From the NCBI RefSeq assembly GCF_013393365.1, contig NZ_AP022321.1, positions 1,150,001 through 1,214,000 on the forward strand: DNA of 64,000 nt. Reading direction: 5' to 3'. The notes beneath the pieces were generated by a model. The model saw only the letters and a program-made list of their open reading frames with translations, ran no database searches and was not told the origin of the DNA. This DNA is from Veillonella nakazawae. GTDB taxonomy: Bacteria; Bacillota; Negativicutes; Veillonellales; Veillonellaceae. Made by a program: the position numbers and the translations under genes. Shown in pieces: positions 8,159-17,706 of the stretch. Each line of letters opens with the position of its first letter. Position 1 is the stretch's first letter.

Positions 8159-8922
8159 TATTTCTCCGTATTAGGTAAGGCTTCAATAATTTCTTGTACC
8201 GCATCGGTAATGCTGCCTTCATTACCGATTTTAATATGTGCCACTTCTTCGTATAAAGGGTATCGTTCTTCATATACATTAAAGATATACTCGATACTTT
8301 CTTTTACAAGTGGACGAATTTCAAGATCCAAATCATCTAGGATATGATTTACATCGCGGTTAACAAATACAACAAGACCATTATTGCGCATTAACTTTAC
8401 TGTTTTGTCATAGGTAACAGTACCACCACCGGTAGCAATAACAGATGGCTTATTATGAATTAGTTCTTTAATTGTACTGTATTCATACTCGCTGAAAGCA
8501 TCTTTACCATCATAAATATAAATATTTTGTACAGATTTCCCTACTTTATCTTGAATTGTTTGATCTAAGTCGTAAAAGTCTCGGCCCAATTCTTTGGCTA
8601 ACATTTTACCAACTGTAGTCTTACCAGCTCCTGGCATACCGATGAGAAAAATATGCTTATGCATATGCTCTTTTAAAAACTCATTGCTCATAGAAACAAC
8701 AGTCTTTATATAATTTTCAACATAAGGTGATAACGTTTTATCTTTGCAATTTGCAGTATGCAATGCAACAATACTTTCATCACGCGCTTCATCTACTAAG
8801 GGTAAATGATGTTCATCTTTATATTTACCAATTTCTTTGATTAAAGATAGTCTTTTTTCAAATTCAGCGACTAATACAGCATCAATGCTATCTATTTGTT
8901 TACGAGCTTCTTTAATATCCAT
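8158..8922 (-). CDS. aroK: Chorismate mutase-shikimate kinase fusion
   Basis: The start at 8922 (MDIKEARKQ) is chosen because AAGGGGG lies 5 bases upstream; the longer frame lacks a site. The protein is 254 residues. Residues 1-85 match the helical AroQ-type chorismate mutase (ARKQIDSID; FEKRLSLIKEIGKYK; PLVDEARDE). Residues 90-254 are shikimate kinase with P-loop GMPGAGKT (95-102), YDLD, ATGGGTV and the RPLVKES lid. Shikimate kinase makes shikimate 3-phosphate; chorismate mutase turns chorismate into prephenate, so the two steps are not consecutive in the pathway. It sits between ribF and recD2, away from other aro genes. The domain fusion is plain in the sequence; both activities are inferred. 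Confidence 0.9.
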   Translation of the reverse strand: MDIKEARKQIDSIDAVLVAEFEKRLSLIKEIGKYKDEHHLPLVDEARDESIVALHTANCKDKTLSPYVENYIKTVVSMSNEFLKEHMHKHIFLIGMPGAGKTTVGKMLAKELGRDFYDLDQTIQDKVGKSVQNIYIYDGKDAFSEYEYSTIKELIHNKPSVIATGGGTVTYDKTVKLMRNNGLVVFVNRDVNHILDDLDLEIRPLVKESIEYIFNVYEERYPLYEEVAHIKIGNEGSITDAVQEIIEALPNTEK

Positions 8923-8935
8923 GAGAACCCCCTTA

Positions 8936-9868
8936 TTATGCATTAGCCAAAATAGCTAAAGCCTGTTCTTCATCCACCTTCATTTGATCAATAAGATCTT
9001 GTAAGTTATTAAATTTAACTTCGCCTCTAATATAGGAAATAAATTGTACAAGAACTGTTTTTCCATATATATCTTGGTCAAAGTTAAACAGATGTACTTC
9101 GCATCTATGGTACTGATTTTTAAAGGTAGGATTATCCCCAATATTACCTACCCCATCATACCAAATGCCATCAATACACACGCGATTAGCATACACTCCA
9201 TCTGGAGGTGTAGCCATTTCATTAGGAAGTAATAGATTTAAAGTAGGAAATCCTAATGTACGACCTCGTTGATCACCTTTTATAACAGTCCCTTTAAATT
9301 GAAATGGTCTTCCAAGCCAATGCGTGGCATCTTCTAAACGCCCTTCTCGAATCGCTTTTCTGATTTCAGTACTTGAAATAGGTGTACTAAGACCATCACA
9401 AGGCAATAAAGGCTGTACTAGGACTTGTATATGCTTATCAACCAATGCTTGTTTCATATATGTAGGATTACCTAATCCTTTTGCACCGAATGTAAAATTC
9501 TCACCTATTACGATGGCTTGAACATTCATATCCGTACAAAGAGCATCTAAAAATTCATCAGCACTCATTTGAAGTAGTTCTTCATTCATAGGTAATCGCA
9601 AAATATAATCTACATTCAAATCATCAAGAACGGTATCCATAACCTCTTCTTGAATAACCCTCTTCGGAACACGTTCTGGATGTAGAATTGTCAACGGATG
9701 ATGTTCAAAGGTAATGATAATGCTAACACCATTAACTGATGCAGCTTCTTCAACAGCCTTCCGTATAACTCGTTGATGACCTCGATGAATGCCATCAAAG
9801 GTACCTAGGGCATATACTTTTGTATCTTTGATTTGACGTAGTTCATCAAACGAATGTAATTGCTTCAT
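8936..9868 (-). CDS. ribF: Bifunctional riboflavin kinase / FAD synthetase
   Basis: 310 residues. The N-terminal adenylyltransferase half has the nucleotide-binding GTFDGIHRGHQ (22-32). The C-terminal riboflavin kinase half begins near residue 180 (FQFKGTVIKGDQRGRTLGFPTLNL). It converts riboflavin to FMN and then FAD. It follows truB by 2 bp, a conserved pairing in Firmicutes, within the rimP operon. Length and motifs are complete. Confidence 0.96.
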   Translation of the reverse strand: MKQLHSFDELRQIKDTKVYALGTFDGIHRGHQRVIRKAVEEAASVNGVSIIITFEHHPLTILHPERVPKRVIQEEVMDTVLDDLNVDYILRLPMNEELLQMSADEFLDALCTDMNVQAIVIGENFTFGAKGLGNPTYMKQALVDKHIQVLVQPLLPCDGLSTPISSTEIRKAIREGRLEDATHWLGRPFQFKGTVIKGDQRGRTLGFPTLNLLLPNEMATPPDGVYANRVCIDGIWYDGVGNIGDNPTFKNQYHRCEVHLFNFDQDIYGKTVLVQFISYIRGEVKFNNLQDLIDQMKVDEEQALAILANA

Positions 9869-9870
9869 AC

Positions 9871-10812
9871 TTATCCTTCAATAAAAATATTTTTTTCCAC
9901 CTTTAATGTGTGGTTTGTTCGTTTCATAATACCAATGAATCCATGAGGACCATAGGCTCTATAATAATGATCTGGTTTGGTATAGGAAAATTCACTATCA
10001 ATAGATAATTGTTTACCTTGAACCATCATCTTTAATTGTACACTATTTACCGTTACTTTTGAAAGATGTGAAACTGCTGTATCCGTTGGTAACAATAGGC
10101 TTTCACCATGAATCATCAGTTCCTCAGCCATTTTTGCAGAACCAATATCAAAGGGCCCTACTTGAGTACGCGCCAAAGATGTCATCGTTCCTGGTATACC
10201 TAATGAAACACATATATCACGTAATAATGAACGAATATAAGTGCCTCCAGAGCATGTTACACGAACTGTAAAATATGGAAATCCATACGCTAGAAGCTCA
10301 ATATTTTTTATATGAATTTTCCGTAATGGCAATTCTACAGAAATACCTTTACGGGCATATTCATAAGCACGAATACCATTTACTTTAATAGCGGAATATT
10401 TTGATGGTCTCTGATTTTGAACTCCACAGAACGTATTCAATGTATTGACTAATTCTTCAAAAGTCGGCTTTACTATAGCATCAGAAAGTTCTGAACTTTG
10501 AGACGATTCATTTAATAGAACGCCATCTCGCAATATCATGTCATTATCAGGCAATACGGGTTGACCTGAACTATCTTCAGTATCTGTAAAAGTCCCAAAT
10601 TTACATTCTGCCACATAGGTTTTATCAAAACCATCAGTGTATTCAATAAGTCGCGTAGCCTTACCAAGAAATACTGGCAATACACCATATGCCATAGGAT
10701 CTAAAGTACCACTATGTCCTATGCGCTTCTCTTTTAAAATGCGGCGACAAATGGCAACAGCATCATGACTTGTTATTCCAGGAGGTTTTAAAAATGGTAA
10801 AACGCCATCCAT
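9871..10812 (-). CDS. truB: tRNA pseudouridine(55) synthase
   Basis: 313 residues. The TruB active-site motif HSGTLDPMAYGVLPV includes the catalytic aspartate at about residue 38; later motifs RPSKYSAIKVNGIRAYEYAR and CSGGTYIRSL are also present. It makes pseudouridine 55 in the T-loop of tRNA. An extra segment around residues 80-115 (rich in serine and acidic residues) is longer than in many relatives. It overlaps the nrnA stop by one base and precedes ribF by 2 bp. Firm. Confidence 0.95.
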   Translation of the reverse strand: MDGVLPFLKPPGITSHDAVAICRRILKEKRIGHSGTLDPMAYGVLPVFLGKATRLIEYTDGFDKTYVAECKFGTFTDTEDSSGQPVLPDNDMILRDGVLLNESSQSSELSDAIVKPTFEELVNTLNTFCGVQNQRPSKYSAIKVNGIRAYEYARKGISVELPLRKIHIKNIELLAYGFPYFTVRVTCSGGTYIRSLLRDICVSLGIPGTMTSLARTQVGPFDIGSAKMAEELMIHGESLLLPTDTAVSHLSKVTVNSVQLKMMVQGKQLSIDSEFSYTKPDHYYRAYGPHGFIGIMKRTNHTLKVEKNIFIEG

Positions 10813-11756
10813 TATTTAATCACCTCAATAAGAGCTTGTTTTGCTTCCTGTAATGGTAAATTAATGGTACAACCGGAAGCTCGAATATGTCCGCCACCGC
10901 CAAAATTGCTAGCTATAGCATTCACGTCGGTTCCTTTAGAACGCAAGCTTACTCGCGTTCTATCATCAGCTTCAGCTTTTAATAAAATAGCTATATCAAC
11001 AGTATCAACGTTTCTAATAATATCTACAAAACCATCCGTATCATCCCCAAGAATTGTCATGGCTTCACGATTCAACTCGATTGTAGCCACGGTGTTATTC
11101 TTGTAAAACTCGATAGTTTGCATAACTTGTTTTGTTAATTCAAGACGACTGGCAGACACAGCTTCAATCGTTTCAGAAATAACATTAGGTCTAGCACCAG
11201 CTGCTACACATTTTGCAGCCATTTCTAAAGTATTGGCTGTGGTATTACTGAACTTAAAGAAGCCACAGTCTGTAGCAATAGCCATATATAATGCAGTGCC
11301 CATCGACTCGGTGATAGGCCAATTCCATTTCGTACATAAGTCCGTAACAATTTCACCTGTAGCAGCAAATTCTGGCTTTAAATATAGATGATCCGCAAAC
11401 TCCGTATTAGAAATATGGTGGTCTATATTAAAAATAGGTGCACTCCATAGTGCACCTACTTTGCCAATTCGCTCATACGTGCTAGCATCCAATACCATTA
11501 GCATATCAATATCAACAGGATTTGTTTCAAAATACGCTACATCATGGATGTGGTCCGTATATCGTAAGAATGAGTACTTTTCAGGAACTACATCATCCAC
11601 TACCATATATACAGTTTTACCTTGCCCTACAAGGGCTTCGTAAAAGGCCACCATGGACCCGATAGCATCACCATCAGGTCTAACATGGACGGTTAGCATA
11701 ATAGAATTAGCTTCACACAGAGCCACATGTAATTGATTAATAGTAATCTTACTCAT
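10812..11756 (-). CDS. nrnA: DHH/DHHA1 phosphoesterase NrnA (nanoRNase / pAp phosphatase)
   Basis: 314 residues. Metal-binding motifs HVRPDGDAIGS (24-34) and DHHISN (112-117) belong to the DHH domain; the C-terminal DHHA1 domain carries GGGGHIRASG (about residue 290). NrnA degrades short RNA oligomers and 3'-phosphoadenosine 5'-phosphate in bacteria that lack Orn. Its place between rbfA and truB is the usual one in Firmicutes. Firm for the family. Confidence 0.94.
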   Translation of the reverse strand: MSKITINQLHVALCEANSIMLTVHVRPDGDAIGSMVAFYEALVGQGKTVYMVVDDVVPEKYSFLRYTDHIHDVAYFETNPVDIDMLMVLDASTYERIGKVGALWSAPIFNIDHHISNTEFADHLYLKPEFAATGEIVTDLCTKWNWPITESMGTALYMAIATDCGFFKFSNTTANTLEMAAKCVAAGARPNVISETIEAVSASRLELTKQVMQTIEFYKNNTVATIELNREAMTILGDDTDGFVDIIRNVDTVDIAILLKAEADDRTRVSLRSKGTDVNAIASNFGGGGHIRASGCTINLPLQEAKQALIEVIK

Positions 11757-11773
11757 GTTCTCTATCCTTTGTG

Positions 11774-12130
11774 TTAATTTTTTTCTTCGTCCTTTTTGAT
11801 TTCATTCAAAAGGGATTCAATATGCATGCTATAGTCTAAAGACGTATCCTTATCAAATGTGATAGAAGGAATATGGCGCAACTTAAGCACTTTGCCGAGC
11901 TCAGTACGAATGTGGCCTGCTGCATGCTTTAAAGCGATAAGAGTATCTTCTTTTTCCTTATCGGAACCAAACAAGGAAACGTAAATTGTAGCCTCTCGTA
12001 AATCACCGGTTACATGAACATCGGTAATAGTAGTAAAGCCGATGCGAGGATCTTTCAATCCACGCATCAACATTTGACTTACCTCTTGTTTGATGAATTC
12101 TTGTAATTTTCTGACACGAACGTCACTCAT
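11774..12130 (-). CDS. rbfA: Ribosome-binding factor A
   Basis: 118 residues. Single KH-like RbfA domain: the N-terminus VRKLQEFIKQEVSQML, the central LKDPRIGFTTITDVHVTGDL and the C-terminal RHIPSITFDKD are typical. It binds the 30S subunit near the 5' end of 16S rRNA and helps its maturation. It lies 9 bp after infB, as in most bacteria. Confidence 0.96.
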   Translation of the reverse strand: MSDVRVRKLQEFIKQEVSQMLMRGLKDPRIGFTTITDVHVTGDLREATIYVSLFGSDKEKEDTLIALKHAAGHIRTELGKVLKLRHIPSITFDKDTSLDYSMHIESLLNEIKKDEEKN

Positions 12131-12139
12131 ATAAACCTC

Positions 12140-14590
12140 CTATATTTGAGGTGCAACTTCTTCCATCAAGTACGCTTCAATTACGTCGCCTTCCTTGATG
12201 TCGCGGTAACCTTCTAAGGAGATACCACATTCGAAGGATGTTTTAACTTCTTTTACTTCGTCTTTGAATCGACGTAAAGAGTCAACTTTACCTTCAAATA
12301 CAACAATACCATCACGGATCAAACGTACTTCAGAATCGTTAGTAATACGACCTTCTGTTACATAAGAACCGGCAACAATTGCTTTAGGTGTAGAAATAAC
12401 TTGACGTACCTCTGCACGACCAACGACAACCTCTTTGAATTGAGGCGCCAACATACCACGCATCGCAGACTCAACGTCATTAATAGCATCGTAGATTACG
12501 CGATATGTACGAAGGTCAACTTTTTCATTTTCTGCGGCACGACGTACATTTGCATCAGGACGTACATTGAAGCCCATAACGATGGCATTAGATGCAGAAG
12601 CCAACATGATATCGGATTCATTAATAGCACCTACTGCAGCATGAACGATAACGATACGTACTTCAGGATTTTTAATACCTTCCAAGGATTGACGCAATGC
12701 TTCTACAGAGCCTTGAACGTCTGCTTTAATGATGATATTAAGATCTTTTAACTCACCTTGTTGAATTTGATTGAAGATATCATCCAATGTAACTTTGTGA
12801 GTAGCTTGCAATTCTTGAACGCGTTGTTTAGCAATACGTTTTTCTGCGATTGCACGTGCTTCGTTATCATCCATACCATTGATGATTTCACCAGCTTGTG
12901 GAACTTCTGAGAAGCCCAAGATTTCTACTGGCATAGAAGGACGAGCTACTTTTACCTTTTCACCGCGTTCATTTGTCATAGCACGTACTTTACCATAAGC
13001 AGTACCAGCAAGTACAGTGTCACCTACGCGAAGGGAACCTTTTTGTACTAATACGGTACATACAGCACCACGACCTTTATCAAGTTGAGCCTCGATAACT
13101 ACGCCGTAAGCTTTACGGTTAGGGTTCGCTTTTAATTCCATAACTTCTGCTACGAGCAAGATATTTTCGAGCAAGTCGTCGATACCTTGTTTTTGTTTAG
13201 CAGAAACTGGAACCATGATTACATCGCCGCCCCATTCTTCTGGTAAAAGTCCATGTTCAGACAATTGTTGTTTAACATGGTCTGGGTTAGCACCTGGTTT
13301 ATCCATTTTGTTGATAGCAACAATAATTGGTACATCTGCAGATTTAGCATGGTTTATGGCTTCAATAGTTTGAGGCATTACGCCATCATCAGCAGCTACA
13401 ACGAGAACTGCGATATCTGTAGATTTAGCACCGCGAAGACGCATAGCTGTAAACGCTTCATGGCCAGGAGTATCAAGGAATGTAATTTTATTGTCGTTAT
13501 AACGAACTTGGTAAGCACCGATATGTTGAGTGATGCCACCTGCTTCGCCAGCTGTTACATTAGTTTGACGAATTACGTCCAACAAGGATGTTTTACCATG
13601 GTCAACGTGACCCATGATAGTAACAACTGGAGGACGAGGTTTTAATGTTTCTGGTGCATCTTCAATCTCAATGATATCAGTAGGATCTTCTTCAGGTTCT
13701 ACTTCTGTTACAGTTACACCAAATTCTTCAGCTACGATTGTAGCAGTATCAACGTCAACCTCTTGGTTAATGCTAGCCATAACACCTAAAAGCATCAACT
13801 TTTTGATGATTTCAGATACTTCGCGGCCCATTTTTTCGGCTAACTCTTTAACTGTTAAAGGACCGGATAATTCGATTTCCGTAGCAATCGCTGCTTCAGC
13901 CTTACGTTCAGCCTCAGCTTTTTGTTGTAAGTACTGTTCATTACGATGTTTTACGCGATTCTTTTTCTTTTGCATAGATGTAGATAACAAGGATTGAGGA
14001 CGGTTGTTACCACCTTTTTTATTTTTCTTGTTACGACGATCATTGTTATTAGAATTGCGGTTATCATTGTTTCGATTATCGTTATTGCGATTATCATTAT
14101 TACGCGCATCATTAGGACGACCATTGTTATTGCGATTGTCATTATTGCGATTATTATTGTTAGGGCGGTTGTTAGCGCGGTCACCAGATTGTTGGTTACC
14201 TTCGGATTTACGTGTAGGTTCAGAGATTTGTACATGACGTACATTGCCCTTTTTATGGTCATTTTGTTTAGATTGATCGTCTTGTTTTTGACCACCTTGT
14301 TTTTGATTATCCTTTTTGTGTTCGTTAGAACGATTTGGATTTTGTTGTTTATGTGGTGCAGCTTCTTGTTTATGAGCTGCTGTTGCAGCAGATTTTTGTT
14401 CTACCTTTTGTGTAGATTTAGGTGCTTCAGATTTCTTACCTAATTGTTTTTTTACAATATCATAACCTGAATCATCTACAGAATTCACTGCTTTCGTAAC
14501 ATTAATATTATGTTGTTGCAAGATAGAAATGACCTGCTTACTTTCTACGCCGAACTCTTTTGCGATTTCATGGACGCGCTTTTTGGACAT
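12140..14590 (-). CDS. infB: Translation initiation factor IF-2
   Basis: 816 residues. An N-terminal IF2 helical motif ([21 protein letters not shown]) is followed by a disordered segment (about 55-200), then the G domain ([25 protein letters not shown]) and the C-terminal beta-barrel and fMet-tRNA-binding domains. IF-2 is the GTPase that places initiator tRNA on the 30S subunit. The disordered part contains repeated N-N-D-N-R units (residues about 140-190) encoded by a low-complexity DNA tract. It lies in the canonical nusA-infB operon. Confidence 0.97.
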   Translation of the reverse strand: MSKKRVHEIAKEFGVESKQVISILQQHNINVTKAVNSVDDSGYDIVKKQLGKKSEAPKSTQKVEQKSAATAAHKQEAAPHKQQNPNRSNEHKKDNQKQGGQKQDDQSKQNDHKKGNVRHVQISEPTRKSEGNQQSGDRANNRPNNNNRNNDNRNNNGRPNDARNNDNRNNDNRNNDNRNSNNNDRRNKKNKKGGNNRPQSLLSTSMQKKKNRVKHRNEQYLQQKAEAERKAEAAIATEIELSGPLTVKELAEKMGREVSEIIKKLMLLGVMASINQEVDVDTATIVAEEFGVTVTEVEPEEDPTDIIEIEDAPETLKPRPPVVTIMGHVDHGKTSLLDVIRQTNVTAGEAGGITQHIGAYQVRYNDNKITFLDTPGHEAFTAMRLRGAKSTDIAVLVVAADDGVMPQTIEAINHAKSADVPIIVAINKMDKPGANPDHVKQQLSEHGLLPEEWGGDVIMVPVSAKQKQGIDDLLENILLVAEVMELKANPNRKAYGVVIEAQLDKGRGAVCTVLVQKGSLRVGDTVLAGTAYGKVRAMTNERGEKVKVARPSMPVEILGFSEVPQAGEIINGMDDNEARAIAEKRIAKQRVQELQATHKVTLDDIFNQIQQGELKDLNIIIKADVQGSVEALRQSLEGIKNPEVRIVIVHAAVGAINESDIMLASASNAIVMGFNVRPDANVRRAAENEKVDLRTYRVIYDAINDVESAMRGMLAPQFKEVVVGRAEVRQVISTPKAIVAGSYVTEGRITNDSEVRLIRDGIVVFEGKVDSLRRFKDEVKEVKTSFECGISLEGYRDIKEGDVIEAYLMEEVAPQI
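14030..14170 (-). repeat. Low-complexity repeat tract inside infB
   Basis: A near-periodic coding tract made of imperfect 12-15 bp units giving Asn-Arg-Asn-Asn-Asp runs. Such tracts often vary in length between strains. It produces long open frames on the opposite strand that are not genes. Confidence 0.75.
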
Positions 14591-14605
14591 CTACATACCC
14601 CCTTA

Positions 14606-14911
14606 TTATCGATCAATCTCTTTTACTATTGCCTTTGCAAACCCATCATCTAGTACGGCGACTACAACCCTAACTTCTTTACCAATGGCAGTTCCTAACG
14701 CCTCTTTATTGGCAATACTATGAAGTGGAATCTGATGTGTTTCTGCTAATTGAGTATATTTCTTTTCATTGTTGGCTGCACAGTCACCAGCGAGAAGTAC
14801 CAATTTTGGTTCCTTTCTCTTTATAGCCTTTTCTACGATAAAATCACCAGAAATAACCTTGCCTGCTCGTTGTGCTAAACCTAAGAGATTCAAAATTTTA
14901 TCTTCATTCAT
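14606..14911 (-). CDS. ylxQ: L7Ae-family ribosomal/RNA-binding protein YlxQ
   Basis: 101 residues. L7Ae/L30e/Gadd45-type fold: ILNLLGLAQRAGKVISGDFIVEKAI followed by LVLLAGDCAANNEKKY and the C-terminal GKEVRVVVAVLDDGFAKAI. Relatives bind kink-turn RNA. It lies 15 bp upstream of infB and just after ylxR, the standard order in Firmicutes. Its precise cellular role is not settled. Confidence 0.88.
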   Translation of the reverse strand: MNEDKILNLLGLAQRAGKVISGDFIVEKAIKRKEPKLVLLAGDCAANNEKKYTQLAETHQIPLHSIANKEALGTAIGKEVRVVVAVLDDGFAKAIVKEIDR

Positions 14912-14923
14912 GTATATCAGTGA

Positions 14924-15193
14924 TTACTCATGTTCTTGTAAATCACGTTGTAACGCTTCGTATATCTCTTTCGATACACTATGCTTTAATGACCGTTCTA
15001 ATCGTTTTGCCTTATAGGCTTGTTCAAAGCACGACATGGATTCACATAGATAGGCTCCACGTCCTGGTGCTTTACCAGTGCGATCAATACTGATGTTACC
15101 GTCTGGGCTCAAGGCTACGCGAATCAATTCACGTTTTACCTTTGGCTCACCACATCCTACACAGGTGCGCATAGGTTGGGATTTCGGTTTCAT
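14924..15193 (-). CDS. ylxR: YlxR family RNA-binding protein
   Basis: 89 residues. The signature RTCVGCGEPKVKRELIRV near the N-terminus and GRGAYLCESMSCFEQA in the middle define the DUF448/YlxR family. The family is a nucleoid- or RNA-associated regulator in some bacteria. It sits 2 bp after nusA in the conserved nusA-ylxR-ylxQ-infB order. Confidence 0.92.
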   Translation of the reverse strand: MKPKSQPMRTCVGCGEPKVKRELIRVALSPDGNISIDRTGKAPGRGAYLCESMSCFEQAYKAKRLERSLKHSVSKEIYEALQRDLQEHE

Positions 15194-15195
15194 GA

Positions 15196-16272
15196 CTATT
15201 CTCCATCCTCAGCATTACCAAAACCTGCAAAAGGTTCTTCAGCTGCTTGAGTTTCACTCTTAATATCGATTTTCCAGTTAGTTAATTTGGCTGCTAATCG
15301 AGCATTTTGACCAGCTTTACCAATTGCTAAGGATAATTGATAATCAGGAACTACAACGTAAGAGGATTTTTCTTCTTCACTTACATCAACAGATACAACC
15401 TTTGCTGGACTCAAAGAGTTTGCGATATAAATTGCTGGATCTTCATCCCATTTAACGATATCAATCTTTTCATCATGTAACTCATCAACGATATGTTGTA
15501 CACGTTGGCCTTTAGGACCTACGCAAGCACCTACTGGGTCAACATTTTCATCGCGGCTATAAACAGCAATCTTAGAACGCATACCTGGCTCACGAGCTAC
15601 GGATTTAAGCTCTACCACACCTTCATAAATTTCTGGTACCTCTAATTCAAAGAGGCGTTTTAATAAACCAGGATGTGTGCGGGAAATCATGATTTGAGGC
15701 CCTTTCGTAGTTTTCTTAACCTCTACGATATAGCATTTAATACGATCTCCTTCGCGATATGTTTCTGTAGCAATTTGCTCAGTAGGTGGCAAGATTGCTT
15801 CTGTTTTACCTAAATTGATAAATACATTTTTACCTTCAACACGTGTAATAACGCCAGTAATGATATCGCCTTCACGGCTATAGTATTCTTCATATACTAC
15901 GCTGCGTTCAGCCTCTTTCAAACGTTGAATAAGCATTTGTTTTGCAGTATGGGCAGCACTACGGCCAAAGTTAGCTGGAGTAACATCGACTTCTACTACG
16001 TCGCCAACTTCAAAACGTTTGTCAATTTTGCGCGCTTCTAACAAGCTAATTTCTGTTTCTGGCAATTCCACAGTTTCTACTACTTGTTTTTTAGCCATTA
16101 CTTTATAAACGCCTGTTTCACGGTCAATCACAACGTACGCATCTGGATTAGATGTAGGTTCTTTGCGATATGCTTGCAACAATGCAGCCTCTAAGGATTC
16201 AAAAATAACCTCAGGAGCAAAACCTTTTTGCTTTGTAAGCACCATTACCGCTTGAATTAATTCTTGACTCAC
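15196..16272 (-). CDS. nusA: Transcription termination/antitermination factor NusA
   Basis: 358 residues, the short Firmicute form without the C-terminal acidic repeats of proteobacteria. It has an N-terminal RNA-polymerase-binding domain, an S1 domain (about 130-200, GDIITGVITRVEGKNVFINLG), and two KH domains (PVGACVGPKGQRVQHIVDEL; QLSLAIGKAGQNARLAAKLT). It modulates pausing and termination. It follows rimP by 17 bp. Confidence 0.96.
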   Translation of the reverse strand: MSQELIQAVMVLTKQKGFAPEVIFESLEAALLQAYRKEPTSNPDAYVVIDRETGVYKVMAKKQVVETVELPETEISLLEARKIDKRFEVGDVVEVDVTPANFGRSAAHTAKQMLIQRLKEAERSVVYEEYYSREGDIITGVITRVEGKNVFINLGKTEAILPPTEQIATETYREGDRIKCYIVEVKKTTKGPQIMISRTHPGLLKRLFELEVPEIYEGVVELKSVAREPGMRSKIAVYSRDENVDPVGACVGPKGQRVQHIVDELHDEKIDIVKWDEDPAIYIANSLSPAKVVSVDVSEEEKSSYVVVPDYQLSLAIGKAGQNARLAAKLTNWKIDIKSETQAAEEPFAGFGNAEDGE

Positions 16273-16289
16273 TCGTATGCCTCCATATA

Positions 16290-16748
16290 TTAAAAATCAA
16301 GATGTAATCGAATTTGTGCAATGGCAGACCGTTCGAATGTCATGCTTTCACCATTGATAGTAAAATCGATAGTTGTGTCTGTAAAACCTTCTAATACACC
16401 AGTAAATTGCTTACTGCCATTAATCGGTTTAAATAGCTGGATATCAACATCACGACCATTATAGCGAACCAAATCCTTATCCTTCTTAAGAACTCGATCT
16501 AGGCCTGGAGAAGATACTTCCAATAAATAGTTTTCCGTAATTGGATCTTTTTCGTCGAGCACAGCACTTAGTTTTTCGCTAACCAACTGGCAGTCATCCA
16601 AATCTACACCACCTGGCTTGTCGAGATAGACACGCAAATACCAATCGCGTTCACGAACGTAATCTACATCGACTAGTTCCATTTCGGTGCCGGCTATAAT
16701 ACCTTCAACTACAGAGGATACAAATTCCTCTACTGCTTCTCTCTTCAT
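16290..16748 (-). CDS. rimP: Ribosome maturation factor RimP
   Basis: The ATG at 16748 (MKREAVEEF) is chosen because AAAGGAGG stands 8 bases upstream; the frame stays open further but without a better site. The product is 152 residues with the RimP pattern GTEMELVDVDYVRERDWYLRVYLDKPGGV and ENYLLEVSSPGLDRVLKK. It helps assemble the 30S subunit. First gene of the long operon that runs to comFC, driven by the promoter at 16881-16909. Confidence 0.95.
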   Translation of the reverse strand: MKREAVEEFVSSVVEGIIAGTEMELVDVDYVRERDWYLRVYLDKPGGVDLDDCQLVSEKLSAVLDEKDPITENYLLEVSSPGLDRVLKKDKDLVRYNGRDVDIQLFKPINGSKQFTGVLEGFTDTTIDFTINGESMTFERSAIAQIRLHLDF

Positions 16749-16826
16749 AGCCATCGCCTCCTTTATTACTACATCTTGTATATATCTCTTGATTACAAAC
16801 ACCTTAAAATTAGGCTAATCATAAAT

Positions 16827-16856
16827 GAAAGAGTGGACATAAGCCCACTCTTTTAA
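16827..16856. terminator. Hairpin in the rimP leader region, possible terminator
   Basis: AAAGAGTGG and CCACTCTTT form a stem (about 16828-16854). On the plus strand it ends in TTTT; on the minus strand the T run is short. It lies between the rimP promoter and rimP, so it could be a weak attenuator in the leader. Confidence 0.4.
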
Positions 16857-16880
16857 AAGATTTATATAAAAGTCATATAT

Positions 16881-16909
16881 AGTATATCACATTTACTGTG
16901 TATATACAA
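16881..16909 (-). promoter_or_regulatory. Promoter of the rimP-nusA-infB operon
   Basis: Minus-strand TTGTAT (16904-16909) and TATACT (16881-16886) with a 17-bp spacer. The transcript would have a leader of about 125 nt containing the hairpin at 16827-16856. Confidence 0.65.
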
Positions 16910-17010
16910 ATTCTACGCTTTCTTATGGGCTTTAACCAAACATTCCCACTTAGATTATTTCATGTAATATAAAATAACTCAAAAAATAGCATAGTCACAC
17001 TTTACAATTA

Positions 17011-17706
17011 TTAGTCAACCCGATCATTTAATCCTTTTAATATAGGTCCTAGATGCTCACGAAGAACAGCTGTTAAATCAACTAAATTTTTAGCATCTAA
17101 ATGATGGTCTATTTCAGGATAGTTTTTATAGCGAAGCTCTGCAAAGTACTCATCACGTAATTCGTTATAATATAGCAATAATCCAGTACATTCATCCATC
17201 TTACGATATTCACCGATAATAAAAGAACCATTAATCATCCGAATTCCGTGAGCTGGATCAACATCACATATAAAACCTTCCAATTCTTTAGGCATGACCT
17301 CGGAAAAATTCCATTCAGGTATGCCTCGGCGACGGTATGTAAAAGTAAAGTTATTTGCTGGCTCGATTAACATATTAGTTAAACCTTTGACACAGCGATC
17401 TTGTAACCCCTTCCAGAACGATTCTAAATCAGCACGCACAAACGAAATATCCACAAAGGAAAAGAGTGGCATTTCAATATGAACCGTATAGTCCTCTACC
17501 TCTTTATCATATAAGGCAGACCATCGCCACCCTAGATCATTTTGATAATGAAAAATAGGTACCTTTAATACCTCTTCACCTGCTGTAATGCGTTCAAGTA
17601 GCGCAGTGTAATCAGATTCATTGGATGCTACTAAGGTAAATCCCCCAATCTGCTGAGGCAACCATGAATAATCTAATGCTTTACAAGCTTCAATAATCGT
17701 TTCCAT
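17011..17706 (-). CDS. Uncharacterised protein, 231 residues
   Basis: I do not recognise this family. The start at 17706 (METIIEAC) is favoured because GAGG lies 7 bases upstream, and it overlaps the lytic transglycosylase stop by 17 bp, so the two are translationally coupled. The protein is soluble, without signal peptide or membrane segment, acidic and rich in aromatic residues (tryptophan in YSWLPQ, GWRWSAL, ESFWKGL, PEWNFSE). It has no cysteine cluster or nucleotide-binding motif. Codon use is like its neighbours and its length appears intact. A role linked to the cell envelope could be guessed only from the neighbour. Confidence 0.75.
   Translation of the reverse strand: METIIEACKALDYSWLPQQIGGFTLVASNESDYTALLERITAGEEVLKVPIFHYQNDLGWRWSALYDKEVEDYTVHIEMPLFSFVDISFVRADLESFWKGLQDRCVKGLTNMLIEPANNFTFTYRRRGIPEWNFSEVMPKELEGFICDVDPAHGIRMINGSFIIGEYRKMDECTGLLLYYNELRDEYFAELRYKNYPEIDHHLDAKNLVDLTAVLREHLGPILKGLNDRVD

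Noticed and set aside
13951..14443. Several open frames on both strands inside infB
   Set aside because: They are products of the low-complexity repeat tract; the IF-2 frame is the only one with domain content and correct signals.
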